Shown here piece by piece: positions 1 through 9,112 of a DNA stretch of 11,935 nt (position 1 is the stretch's first letter; each line of letters starts with the position of its first letter). Under the pieces are notes generated by a model that was given only the letters and a program-made list of their open reading frames with translations, was not told where the DNA came from and ran no database searches. This DNA comes from Bremia lactucae (taxonomy: Eukaryota; Oomycota; Peronosporomycetes; Peronosporales; Peronosporaceae). Location: NCBI RefSeq assembly GCF_004359215.1, contig NC_090610.1, positions 10,361,863-10,373,797 on the forward strand. The letters are read 5' to 3'. Position numbers and translations under genes: made by a program.

Positions 1-99
1 TCTATCTTATCTTGTAACTCTCTTTGATTACTTCTACAGCTGATTAGTCTGCGGAATAAACAGACATAATGGCCTATACCTATTTATGGATAAGAATTC

Positions 100-127
100 A
101 GGATATTACTATATAAAGTAATATCCT
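100..127. repeat. Perfect hairpin, 11-bp stem
   Basis: AGGATATTACT and its exact reverse complement AGTAATATCCT flank a 6-nt loop (ATATAA). It lies in gene-free AT-rich DNA. Function unknown; possibly part of an LTR remnant. Confidence 0.8.
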
Positions 128-410
128 CCAAATGTTATCTACCTTTTAGATAATATATTAATTAACAACCTTTAAGTGTTAATTTCATGTAACGATACAC
201 CCCGTTACACCTTTAGCTAGTAGTAGCATAGGAACATTGATGATATCATGAATGGTTTACGTTGATTATATATTTTGATTTCAATTATTGATAACTGTGA
301 GGCATATAATAAAGATCTTATGATTGTATATCTCATCTAATGCACTACATATATGCTAGTAGAATCAATCAGTTACATTAAATTGGCTAAATTGGTTATT
401 AAATTAATAT

Positions 411-483
411 AGGGCACGCAAAGAGACATGCCCTAGGAAAAAAGGCATGCCCCAAGGGCATGCTCTTCTTTTTTTCGTGCCCT
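411..483. repeat. GC-rich nested inverted repeat
   Basis: The outer arms AGGGCACG (411-418) and CGTGCCCT (476-483) are exact reverse complements. Inside them AAGAGACATGCCC pairs with GGGCATGCTCTT apart from one extra A, and the centre carries further GCATGC motifs. The whole 73-bp unit could fold into one long imperfect hairpin. It stands out from AT-rich surroundings. It might be a tiny foldback element or a structured RNA; the sequence does not decide. Confidence 0.7.
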
Positions 484-748
484 GTACCCTTGTTACAAGA
501 CACAATTAGGCGTCGCGGAAGGAGGCGCATTGTATAGTTAGTTATTAATATATTAAAGCCAGTAGATAGAAGATCGTTATCAACGAACATAATATATCAA
601 TACAGTTTTACTTTTTTCCTTATTCTAAAGCCTTAGAATTTACCTTTATTAGCTAAGACTTTTTGGCTAGTATATAAATCAGCTGAGAGTGATTGCTCTT
701 TAAAAAGGAGTTTTAAAGCAAATGCAATTCCAACTTCTCTTTTGACTA

Positions 749-2571
749 TTATTGGTAACCGACAACCGCCTTTTTAATAATTGCGACAACATCAACAATC
801 CACGGATGTTTTGATGCATCTTCTAAACTCATTCGGTCGCTTGGTTTGCGCTTAAGCAGACCAGAAATAAATTTTTTGGCGCTTTCGGACACTAATGGGA
901 TTGGTGGGAAATGGTAGTCAGCGAGTGCGATTCGCTTGTACATTTCCATTTGATTTATGCAGTGAAAAGGTGTTGAGCCTATCAGCAGCTCGTATGTCAG
1001 CACACCAAGGCTCCAAGAATCTGTTCGATGGTCATAAGGCTCTCCGGCCACCATTTCAGGGCTCAGATAGTCCGGAGTTCCGCAAAATGTTTTACGAAGG
1101 TTGTGAGGTTTAGGCGCGTGTACGGACCAGCCGAAATCAGCAAGCTTTATGGATCTGTTGCATCCCAAGAGAAGATTTTCAGGCTGTGGACAATAATAAG
1201 CCATAAGTTCAGCAAAGCTCATTTAAATCAATCGTAAAGACACAATTTTGACGTTTACCTTAATGTCACGGTGAATGACGTTACAGCTGTGGCAATACTT
1301 GAGAGCTTCGACAACTTGAGCCACATAGTGTGCTGCCACATCGCTTGAGAAGTATTTTTCTTTGGCAAGCTTTTTGTATAGCTCTCCGTAGGGTGCATAT
1401 TCAAGCACCAGATAAACGCATGAATCGTCATAAAAATAGCCATGCATGCGCAAAATGTTCGGGTGACAAAGCCGAGCTTGAATTTCGACTTCTCGCTTTA
1501 GATTACTTACGCCGCTATCACGCGTCAATGGCGACTTAAACAGAACCTGAGAAATTAAACGTTCAATAGCAGTAAGCTAAGTAAAAAAAAATAGTCGAAT
1601 GCATTACATTAAAAAAAAGATACCTTGAGAGCCACAGAAACGTTTAAGGACTTCACTTTGGCTAAATAGACATTTCCGAACTTACCTTGGCCCAAATTTT
1701 TCGTCACTATAAAGTCGTCCATTCCCCACTTAATATTTTCTGATTCTTTCTTGCAGAAACTTCGACTAAAATTGATATCTTCATGTGAAGATCTTAGTAA
1801 TGGTCGTTCAATGCTAATTGCTTTGGCTTGAAGGCAGGAGCACACATCAATCTTTTCGAAAAGAAATAGGTTGCGATCTGTGCGCAACTCTTTTATATCA
1901 GCACATGTGCATTTTCCGTCGTGAAAAAAATTCATATCTGCATAGCATTCTTGGTGTATCTCTTCTTTCTCTCTTAAGGGAAACGCTTTGCGCTGCTTCA
2001 TGGTCGGCTCACTTTTAATTTGACGAGAAATGAGATGTGGCACACGAAATGTTGTACTGATACTGTCAAGCGACACGGTCTTTTTGGAAAATACAGGTTC
2101 TTCAATCAGTTGCAATGATGTAGATTCCTCAAATTCCTCACTTTTACTTTGTAACGCCAGCACACTTACACGCCGCGACCCCATGTCAATTTCTGGCTTT
2201 ATCCGTAGTATTGTATCATCACTCTCTATGTGAAAATCATCACTTTCATGTTTGTATAGCTGCGTAGGTATCTGTACTCGTTGCGCTCCACCAGCCAGCG
2301 ACGGTGCATGAAGACTGGGGGAGATGTAACTTCGTCGTCTTTGTCTCTTCTTTCGTTTTGATACTTCAAAACGATTCAATGTCTGGCCAGCTACTAACAG
2401 TTCCTCTTCCAATATTTCTTCACTGTTGGTTTCGGCCGGTGTATTGTATAGTTCCATCTGGGCTTTCTCTGATTCGACGAAGGGACCTAACGGCGCCATT
2501 TCGCTTGGTCGGCTACTTTCAATAGTAACTGATGCAGGAGATGCCTTTCTCGACTTTCGGGCTTTCATCAT
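749..2571 (-). CDS. Aurora/Ipl1-like Ser/Thr protein kinase, 3 exons
   Basis: Exons 2571-1624, 1546-1259 and 1183-749 join in phase 0 to give 556 residues. The kinase domain starts near residue 287: glycine loop GQGKFG (294-299), VALK lysine K316, alpha-C E335 in REVEIQ (19 residues on, as in Aurora A), HRDIKPEN with D410, DFG D428, then WSVHAP, the Aurora hallmark. The T-loop RKTFCGT puts T444 at the activating threonine; DYLSPEM resembles yeast Ipl1. It ends soon after HPWI. All catalytic residues are present. Family knowledge: Aurora kinases phosphorylate chromosomal and spindle proteins in mitosis. The roughly 285-residue N-terminal extension is unusually long, has no domain I recognise, and carries a basic NLS-like run (KRKKRQRRR, about 72-80). 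The start is the first ATG after an in-frame upstream TGA; a second ATG follows at once. The exact Aurora subtype is uncertain. Confidence 0.9.
1184..1258 (-). other. Kinase intron 2 (75 bp)
   Basis: Donor AAG|GTAAAC lies directly after the HRDIK lysine codon and acceptor TTGTCCACAG| precedes PENLLLG. Splicing restores the universal HRDIKPEN catalytic loop in phase 0. The length is a multiple of three, but unspliced reading meets a stop. Confidence 0.92.
1547..1623 (-). other. Kinase intron 1 (77 bp)
   Basis: Donor AAG|GTATCT follows the catalytic-lysine codon (VALK) and acceptor TTTCTCAG| precedes VLFKSPL. Joining restores the conserved VALKVLFK stretch of Aurora kinases in phase 0. Reading through the intron gives a stop after three to four codons. 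Confidence 0.9.
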
Positions 2572-3028
2572 GCCTCTTAGTGTTACTTGTGCGGTTCTAC
2601 GAGGAGGATTGGTGAGTCAAGAGGATGATGGTCTTCTCGCACAAGGAGATTTATAGGGTCCTTCACCTTTGTGAGACTGCATGGCAAGTAGAATGAGAGG
2701 TTGCTGTGGCCTTTCTGGACTTATAATCCTTCTGGCGTCGCTTCTCCACAAGCCATCGCTCTAACGCTCGCTGTCGACTCTCCCCCATTTGTGGGATTGT
2801 TCACCGCGTCAAGTTTTTACTGCACATCTCAGTATCATTTCAATGATAGGCTAATTACCATATAAGGACACTGTCGGGCAGCAATTTAGTCAATGCTATA
2901 ATAGAGAATTGTTCTATGTCAAAATGTAGTGTCTCTTTTAGTAAGGTCAACTACCAGTTAGAACAAAATAAAGAAGCCTGCCTTAATCGTGCCTGGGTCA
3001 TCATACAGCACAAGCACGAAGCGTGCAA
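2572..3028. other. Intergenic, kinase 5' flank
   Basis: This lies between the kinase start and the MULE insertion site. No coding frame with recognisable content was seen. It must contain the kinase promoter; only the initiator-like word at 2690-2696 was picked out. Confidence 0.5.
2690..2696 (-). promoter_or_regulatory. Possible oomycete initiator element
   Basis: The minus strand reads TCATTCT, fitting the oomycete Inr consensus YCAYTYY, about 120 bp upstream of the kinase ATG. An ATG just downstream (about 2681) opens a roughly 20-codon upstream frame in the same phase as the kinase, closed by TGA. A TATAAA-like word lies at about 2650-2656. The motif is short and could be chance. Confidence 0.25.
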
Positions 3029-3037
3029 TAAAGGGTA
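3029..3037. repeat. MULE target-site duplication, left copy
   Basis: TAAAGGGTA directly abuts the left TIR. The right copy, TAAAAGGTA at 6067-6075, abuts the right TIR; 8 of 9 positions match. Nine bp is the usual Mutator-superfamily duplication length. Confidence 0.85.
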
Positions 3038-3217
3038 GGCCGCGGCTATGGCCAAAGACATAACTACTACGGCCACAGACAAAAGTACTAGGCACAGACA
3101 TAAGTACTAGGGCATGCTAAATTATGATTGGTTTAAATTTCCAAATCAGGTATCCCAACAATCGCGATTGTTTTTATTTCTATCAACCGATATTTTTTAT
3201 TTCTATCGACCAATATT
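3038..3217 (+). repeat. MULE left terminal inverted repeat
   Basis: It matches the reverse complement of 5901-6066 over most of its length. Shared blocks include GGCCGC..GCTATGG at the tip, CTACTACGGCCACAGACAAA, CTAAATTATGATTGGTTTAA and CAAATCAGGTATCC. Small indels separate the blocks. The inner end contains a 23-bp tandem duplication absent from the right copy. Confidence 0.85.
3171..3216. repeat. 23-bp tandem duplication inside left TIR
   Basis: Two adjacent copies (3171-3193 and 3194-3216) of a unit beginning TTTTTATTTCTATC differ at two positions. The right TIR has one copy, so the duplication probably arose after insertion. Confidence 0.75.
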
Positions 3218-3287
3218 TTTTAACTTTGAAACCCCCTAATATAATGATTTTTTAGATATAAATGATGATGAAGATAGCTAACTTCTT

Positions 3288-3304
3288 TATATATATATAT
3301 ATAT
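3288..3304. repeat. (TA)n microsatellite
   Basis: About 17 bp of uninterrupted TA dinucleotides inside the MULE, between the left TIR and the end of the transposase. Confidence 0.9.
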
Positions 3305-3593
3305 CTTCATGAGTCAGATGGATTAATGTTTGTTGATGATGTTCGGGAGGGTCCGGCTGCTAAAAGAGATTGTTTTCGAGCTTGAACATTTACAGGGAAC
3401 GCTGCGAAAGTACGTCGATGTCCTGTTTGATGGCAAGCACTGCATGTTGGCACCTTCCTCCTCTTTAAAGTTATCCCCTCTATATATTCAAAATGTGACA
3501 GGTCTCGTTGCGTAGAGGTCTTGTTGCTTGTGCTAGGCCTTTATTTTGTTCGCGCAACTTCCGGCTCGTCTAGAACCTGTGGTGTTTGCTAAT

Positions 3594-5661
3594 TTAAAGT
3601 GCGTTAGCAGTTGAAAGCACCTATGGAAACAACAAGAAGAACAAAAAAATAATAATTAAAAAATACCTGCGATAAATCTGTCAGTTCGTTCACTACTGCC
3701 TCTTTTTGGTGTTGAGGAAGATTTTGAAAGTATTCTTGAACTCTTTCAAGTAAGGCTGGTAAAACATTGTCAGTTGGTCAACAACAGGAGGACGTGGTGA
3801 AGGAAGATGAAGGAGATGCCAATGAACACCTATATCATTCAATTCAAGTCTCCTCTCATTTTCGATGATCAACCGCAACCGGTGCTCACAACGTATCTCC
3901 CAGGCAGAAGTAAAAGTGGAGGTGCATGGATTGGGAAGATCTGCCAATCGTCGTCGAGCTTTTTTCCAGCAGTAAATACAAATATTAGTCAATAAATGAT
4001 TGAAGTGACGATGCAGGCAAAATACCACTAATATATTTCAATCTTACCTCTCCAAATACTTTCCGAAGGCCATAATAGGAGATCTTTCTATTGACATCTT
4101 GAAAAATGTTTCCACGTGGGGTAGGCTGTCCAAAAGGTGAGATCCTCATTTGCTGCTTGGCTAGTCCTGTGGTATATTCAATCTAGAAGCTTTCGATCGA
4201 TTGATTTATCCGTTCACAGCATCCAAGAAGATTTTCCATGCTGCTTGCGATAAATTCTTTTACAATACTGTGGCACCTTCTCCGCGGGAAGTGACCGTGT
4301 GACCGAAATGCCGTATCGAATTTGTCCACGCCCGAACAAACTTCTCCTTGTGCGGATTGATCCATGTCGTTGACAAATATTCACTACAATTCGTGTGGTT
4401 TTCATTCCAACTGCTCCGGAATGCTTCCCAGTTTTCTCGAATTCATTTCTTGTTTTCGAGTAGGCGACCTGTACAAAAATATAATTAGAGCGAGGGAAAT
4501 TAGAATGTGAATGAACATTCCCAATGGCAAGCAGAAAAAAAGAGAAAATAAGAAGTTGATACGTTACCATTCTCCATCCTTTTGAGAACGCTTTCCACTG
4601 TTCGTCATCTTCCCCAGCAAAATGGGGTTTACATTTGGCGACGACGTTCTTTTCAATGTGCCACATGCAAAGTATGATGGATGCTGCGGGAAAGTGCTCT
4701 GTAATGCACTCATTAGCGCAAGCTCTCGATCAATCACAAAAACTTTTGGAAGATGATCATCATGGAACAATCGTCGGATAAATTTCATTGCGATCATGTA
4801 CGAGTTTGCATCCTCGCTCTACATGAAAACAAAGGCGGCAGACTAGGTCGAATAAAGATTGGTGTTTCCAACAACGTGTAGCAGAGAAATCGTGTTTTGC
4901 TGGTTTTGTATGTGCATTCCAGCAAAAGCACATCGCAGTGTTTCCGAACAAGCTCCACGTTTTTTTGGATGCGCAAAATTGAGATGGGTGATGCGCCCCG
5001 AGGCGTCCTTCTCAATGTCTATTTCTAATCCGTAATCCGAGAAGGTTTGGTACAGCGTATCCATCGAGGTTCGTCCATCAAGCTTTTCTATGGCATTTTT
5101 TGCTTGATATTCCAAAGTTTCCGTTTGGTGATCTCCAATGGCACATCTTACTCCCTCAAAATGATCTGGCCATGTCGGGCTTTCAAACCAGACTGAAAGA
5201 GTCCGGCAATTTCCTCCTCTTGGGCCTCCGATTCAATTATGCACTGGATTGGCAGTCGTTGATGTGGAGGAGTCGTGGTTGTATTCATTGCAAATACTGT
5301 AAAGGACTAGGTGCTGTCTGTAAGGAAGGTAGAGATTGTTAATGCATTGATATCTTCAGTAAATTTACTCAAAAATATTGCATAGCTTATCTTTTGCTTG
5401 ATTTCCAACTCCTTTGAAAGGGGCAGTCAATGAGGGCACTGCCTTTTACCATTCAACTTCTTGTTTTTTGGGAAAGTCTGTGACGGTTTTGGTCTAAACC
5501 CCACGATCACATTTATAGTGAACAACTTGTCTGCCATCTATTTGCTTGTGAGAGGATTTGGTGACAATTCCATAGCCCTTTGCAGCCGCCATCTTATTGA
5601 TATGTTCTTCCATGGCCTTCTGCTCAGTGAACTGTCTGTTTTCCTGCTGCTCATCGTCCAT
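3594..5661 (-). pseudogene. MULE transposase, FAR1-type N-terminus, frameshifted
   Basis: The start ATG is 5661-5659. The first 55 codons read as a FAR1-like DNA-binding domain (GYGIVTKS, then CDRG) to TAG 5494-5496; CPF and NEYNHD follow in other frames (to about 5265), completing the zinc-site pattern. The core follows: LVRKHCDVLLLECTYKT (first acidic residue E, codon 4917-4919, where relatives have D), VIDRELALM (second D, 4729-4731), CMWHIEKNV, and SRGEGA (E, 4278-4280). The C-terminal part has an IRCEH-type metal-binding motif near 3890-3910. Lesions include a T-run frameshift at 4960-4966, TAG at 4843-4845 and 4819-4821, and shifts near 5155, 4880, 4665, 4274 and 3770. One clear intron is at 4469-4567; others are likely near 4030-4055 and 3621-3666. 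The 3' end, TAA 3594-3596, is inferred. Family role: cut-and-paste DDE transposition at the TIRs. Confidence 0.85.
4469..4567 (-). other. Intron within MULE transposase (99 bp)
   Basis: Donor ATG|GTAACG and acceptor TTTTTGTACAG| bound a pyrimidine-rich, hydrophobic-looking stretch that interrupts the conserved region between WHIEKNV and VAYSKTRNEFEK. Removing it brings these conserved blocks to family spacing. Confidence 0.7.
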
Positions 5662-5804
5662 TGAATGTTAATAGTCGTTAGTGCGGTGAAAAGCGGTGAA
5701 ATCAGATAAATCAGAGAAAATAGTGATGATCGGCACAGTCAGTCAGAGTATTGGAAGATTTTATCAAGCACAGTCAACAATGTTCTCTATACAGCTAAGG
5801 GAGT

Positions 5805-5837
5805 AAGAGAGAGAGCGAGAAAGAGAGAGAGAGAGAA
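5805..5837. repeat. (GA)n microsatellite
   Basis: An imperfect run of GA dinucleotides, broken by GC and AA, between the transposase start and the right TIR. It could act as a purine-tract promoter element but nothing shows that. Confidence 0.85.
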
Positions 5838-5900
5838 GCACGGCAAAAAACACGTCGCGGAGGCTCATGCTAGCGACGCCGCAGTCCGATAGGTCACAGA

Positions 5901-6066
5901 AAATCGGTCGATAAAAATAAAAAAAATCGCGATTCATATTGTCAGGATACCTGATTTGGAACTTTAAACCAATCATAATTTAGTATGTTGTAAGTTTACT
6001 TTATGTCTGTAGTCCTAGTACTTTTGTCTGTGGCCGTAGTAGTAATGTCTGTCCATAGCTGCGGCC
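5901..6066 (-). repeat. MULE right terminal inverted repeat
   Basis: This is the reverse complement of the left TIR with scattered substitutions and indels; the outermost bases are GCGGCC. It lies upstream of the transposase start, where MULE TIRs commonly carry the transposase promoter. Confidence 0.85.
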
Positions 6067-6075
6067 TAAAAGGTA
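6067..6075. repeat. MULE target-site duplication, right copy
   Basis: TAAAAGGTA immediately follows the right TIR and matches the left copy TAAAGGGTA except at one base. Confidence 0.85.
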
Positions 6076-6719
6076 CACTTATATTTACGATTGCTTGATG
6101 CATAAACTAATTGTGTAAATATGCTTTAGCTGTGTAATACATTGGAGGCTATTATATTTTATTATTTATATGCTGTGACAATGCTGTGACTCGATAGGAG
6201 GCGAACCGAATTTCCACCATGTAAAATATGGGAGCTGGACAAGGTGAAACGAAATGATACACAACAAAATTTAATAAATTTTAGACTTTATTCTAGCAAT
6301 TGTTTGATAATTTGACCCATCGAATCAATTTCAAGAAACAAATTAAATCCAAAATGTGCTTTTTATATTTTAATATAATCTTTATTTAATGCACTTGTCT
6401 AAGATTAAATGCAATTTAAGTTTGATTTGTTTCTTTGATTTGGCCAATATTAAGCAAAATTCAAGCCTTTTAAATATTCAAGATTTATTTATCCTGCCAG
6501 AGCCACGATTCATATTCTCGTTCAGGGACAGCTGGGCATAGGAAGGTCGTTCCCACCAGTTTACGGCCCACTTCCTACTGGTTTCATCGTCTCAACAAAT
6601 GTAGCATAATTGCATAGGTGTGTAAGCCGTTAACGTGAGACGTCATTCATTGGGGACTTAGTTTTCGTTGTCGTGGCAGCAGTGACTACATAAATCAAAA
6701 GGTTCTACGACATGTATAG
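6076..6719. other. Intergenic, no gene seen
   Basis: AT-rich to about 6480, more mixed after that. No open frame with recognisable content and no strong repeat; a weak 5-bp stem (CCAGT/ACTGG) around 6557-6582 is unremarkable. Confidence 0.5.
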
Positions 6720-6932
6720 GTCTACCTTAAGTCCTGTACCTTAAATTGTGCCAACGAACGAAGGCAGCAGATCCAATGCAACATAGGCAAGTTTGTCTGT
6801 GCAAGCCCACGGCTGCAGGTTTATAAGTTGAGCTTTAGGTGCATTGGGGATTTCGAGTCATATGAGGATGAATCAAATGCACGATCTAGCTCAGAGACCA
6901 CCGACGGCGCAGTAGCCGCCACATTTTTCTAG
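6720..6932 (+). other. Cysteine-bearing open frame, possible gene fragment
   Basis: Seventy stop-free codons from after TAG 6717-6719 to TAG 6930-6932, with no ATG near the beginning. The reading has spaced cysteines (SCTLNC, then IQCNIGKFVC, then FRCIGDF) and a serine/glutamate-rich tail. The Cys pairs recall zinc-binding transposon domains, but I cannot name a family. It may be a decayed exon or chance. Confidence 0.25.
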
Positions 6933-7330
6933 TTTAGGTAATAATGCTTTCACATCTTAAAAAATATTGTTTAAAGGACATTTCTAGTGCTCATGCGAAT
7001 TTAAAGCTGCCAATTAATGACAACTGTTCAGACTGCTTACCGGTCGAAAGATATGCAAATTATTCGATTATCCACAGTTAAAAAGCCGGATAGAACGAGT
7101 TAAGCGTGTAACAGACGACCTTTCATGCATCATCTTGCCTGATACATCATAAAGCTCAAACTTTTAAAGTGAAGTCTGCAATAATGTTTCGGCACACGCC
7201 TGAACAGGATGACGCTTTTTACAAAATGTTCTGCGATTCCCGCCATTAAAATTGGTTTTAAATTTGTTGAAGTGCACTTATGTATATGAGTAGTGAAGGA
7301 GCTTGGCTCAGCCAACATTGGTATGTGGTC
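6933..7330. other. Intergenic, no gene seen
   Basis: No recognised coding or RNA content. Gypsy coding similarity begins at about 7331, so the 5' truncation point of the retroelement probably lies at or shortly before that position. Confidence 0.45.
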
Positions 7331-7803
7331 AGTAGGGGGGCGCAACCCCCTACTGATCCAGCAACCTCAAGAAAATTTGCAAATTTCTTTACAAACGTTG
7401 CTCTCCAGACACACAATCATTATGTGTCTCTGCACGTGGCGATGAGGTATCCCTTATCGCCTTGAATTTAAAAGTGACAAATGATTTGTCACTTAGAGCC
7501 CTAGTGGACTGTGGGGTGTCGAATAACTTTAATTGTCGCCAGTCGCTAGAGAGTCGTAGGCTAAAATATGTTGAGCGCGACATCCCTCCAACGAGATGAC
7601 GGTGCGTCTAGCGACAGGCGCATCGATAACAGTAACGAAGCGCTAGTGAAATTTCACTACACGTTAAGAGATTAACTGTACGATGATGATTTCATCGTAC
7701 TGGATTTAAATGAAATTTGATGTCATCCTAGGTTTTCCTTGGCTCAAAAATATGAGCCAAGAATCGGCTGGCAGCATCGATCCGTAAAGATACCTGCCAC
7801 TTA

Positions 7804-7827
7804 TTCATCAGATGGCCATCTGATGAA
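7804..7827. repeat. 24-bp perfect palindrome
   Basis: TTCATCAGATGG is followed immediately by its exact reverse complement, inside the protease-RT linker coding region. It is the longest of many perfect inverted repeats in the gypsy DNA. Confidence 0.95.
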
Positions 7828-8138
7828 CGTCTTGGCGCGTCCACAAGCGTGTGATGTACTACGAGTGATTGCGAAGGCCTCACTTTTGGTACGGTTGTTA
7901 GTACGACTGCATTGGATCCTAGTGTGATGACTAATCAAACTGTGGGGAGTCAGCTGCCGGCGGCTGGGCGAATGCACAGGCAGCGCCGAAGGTCAACCAC
8001 TCGAATAACTCATGTGGATTGAGACATGAATGTACGTCTAGCGGGCGACATTCAAGGAATCCACCCTACGATCATGGCTTTGTCCAGAAGGGGCAACGCG
8101 ATGATCGTAGGTCGGATAGAGAGTCGACCGTAGAGGAC

Positions 8139-8166
8139 CCGACTGTGATAGCGCAATCACAGTCGG
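8139..8166. repeat. Perfect hairpin, 11-bp stem
   Basis: CCGACTGTGAT and ATCACAGTCGG flank a 6-nt loop. It lies inside the open pol frame upstream of RT, so the stem is also coding sequence. Confidence 0.95.
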
Positions 8167-9112
8167 AAGACGTTGAGGGAATGGGGATAAATACCCACGT
8201 AATTGAGGAGAAATCTCCTCAAATAGTTTTTGCTGAAGTGACTAGACTTCGGCATCATGAGGGATTAATCCCTCGGCAGCCTGTGGATAAATTCAAGGAA
8301 GTAACCGAGACATTGAATGTCTTCATTAATGACGGATCAAGAGTAGGCGCTTAAATTCTTGATCTGTATGCGCCTCCGAAATTATTAACTTGGGAAATAA
8401 TTCAATTACCAACCCTAGAGCCTAAACGGTTCTTGAGAGATATGCATAGTGGTAGAATCAAACAGATCTGCGTACTCGTCACAGAGGACGAATACGTAAC
8501 CGATATTCGGTCAGCTATTAATTTTTGCAAAGAACGAGCGGATTCTCAGCAGCTCATCGATGGACGAAAGTGTCCTCGAATTGAAGACTTGGATTAAGAG
8601 GTATTCTACTCAATCCAGGGAGTCACTTAAGTCAAATCCTTTATACAAGATTTAGTTGAATTCAGGGATGTATTCCCTATAGCAGTTTCATGCGAGTTGC
8701 CTAAGGCTAAAGGCACTCGACATGAGATCAAACCGGGCTCGAAGAACTGTGTCATGAAGCAGTGGCCACTACCTCGTGTACAAGTACTTGCGATCGATAA
8801 ATTCTATATCGATCGATTATCATGTGAGATAGGCAACTTCCCCACATTTTCCCCCGATCTTTTGTGTGCGAAAGGCCACAGGAGGGTGCGAATAGTGCAC
8901 GCATTCAATAGACTGAATGATGCAACAGTACCGGCTCAAACGCCGATACCTAGAAAATACGTAATCATAGATGGTATGTCTAATAGTGTTATCTTTTCGT
9001 CAATGGATCTGATGCATGGATTGTATCAGATTTTTATGCGTGAACGGGACATCCCGTACACAGCAGTGAGCACTCCCAGTGGGATGCTCTGGGAATGGCT
9101 AGTAATCCCGCA

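Larger units (their letters stand above)
1..748. other. AT-rich intergenic DNA
   Basis: No convincing coding frame is seen on either strand. The stretch is AT-rich with a GC-rich hairpin island at 411-483 and other inverted repeats (100-127, 235-254, and 7-bp stems near 135-155 and 165-190). TGTAAC near 187 and GTTACA near 371-376 resemble LTR ends, but no target duplication flanks them. It may be decayed retroelement LTR. It also contains the 3' flank of the kinase gene, which ends at 749; no polyadenylation signal was identified. Confidence 0.5.
3038..6066 (-). mobile_element. Full-length decayed Mutator-like element (MULE)
   Basis: A 3,029-bp DNA transposon bounded by long imperfect terminal inverted repeats, both starting GGCCGC, and a 9-bp target duplication. 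It carries one antisense transposase with a FAR1-type N-terminus, MULE catalytic core and C-terminal zinc-binding motif. The layout from the right end is: TIR, GA-rich microsatellite, transposase start 5661, transposase end about 3594, roughly 380 bp without a recognised gene (including an AT microsatellite), TIR. Frameshifts and stops show it cannot now encode its own transposase, though the ends may still be recognisable to a related enzyme. Confidence 0.88.

Noticed and set aside
187..376. TGTAAC...GTTACA span as a solo LTR
   Set aside because: No matching target duplication flanks it and no second copy is in the window.
2304..2656. Plus-strand open frames opposite kinase exon 1
   Set aside because: They are shadows of the kinase coding strand, with no motif or start context of their own.
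3330..3515. Plus-strand 61-codon open frame inside the MULE left interior
   Set aside because: No recognisable motif, sits next to a microsatellite in non-coding MULE interior, and length is within chance.
4470..4560. Hydrophobic, membrane-segment-like stretch on the minus strand
   Set aside because: It is the translation of a pyrimidine-rich GT-AG intron in the transposase, not protein.
7330..7355. Perfect 10-bp hairpin read at first as an LTR boundary
   Set aside because: The same bases encode the RGAQPPTDPA stretch of the gag-protease linker, so it is internal coding sequence.
7739..7927. Separate small gene from 7739
   Set aside because: The frame continues the protease region of gypsy pol (after GFPWL) and is only a piece between frameshifts.
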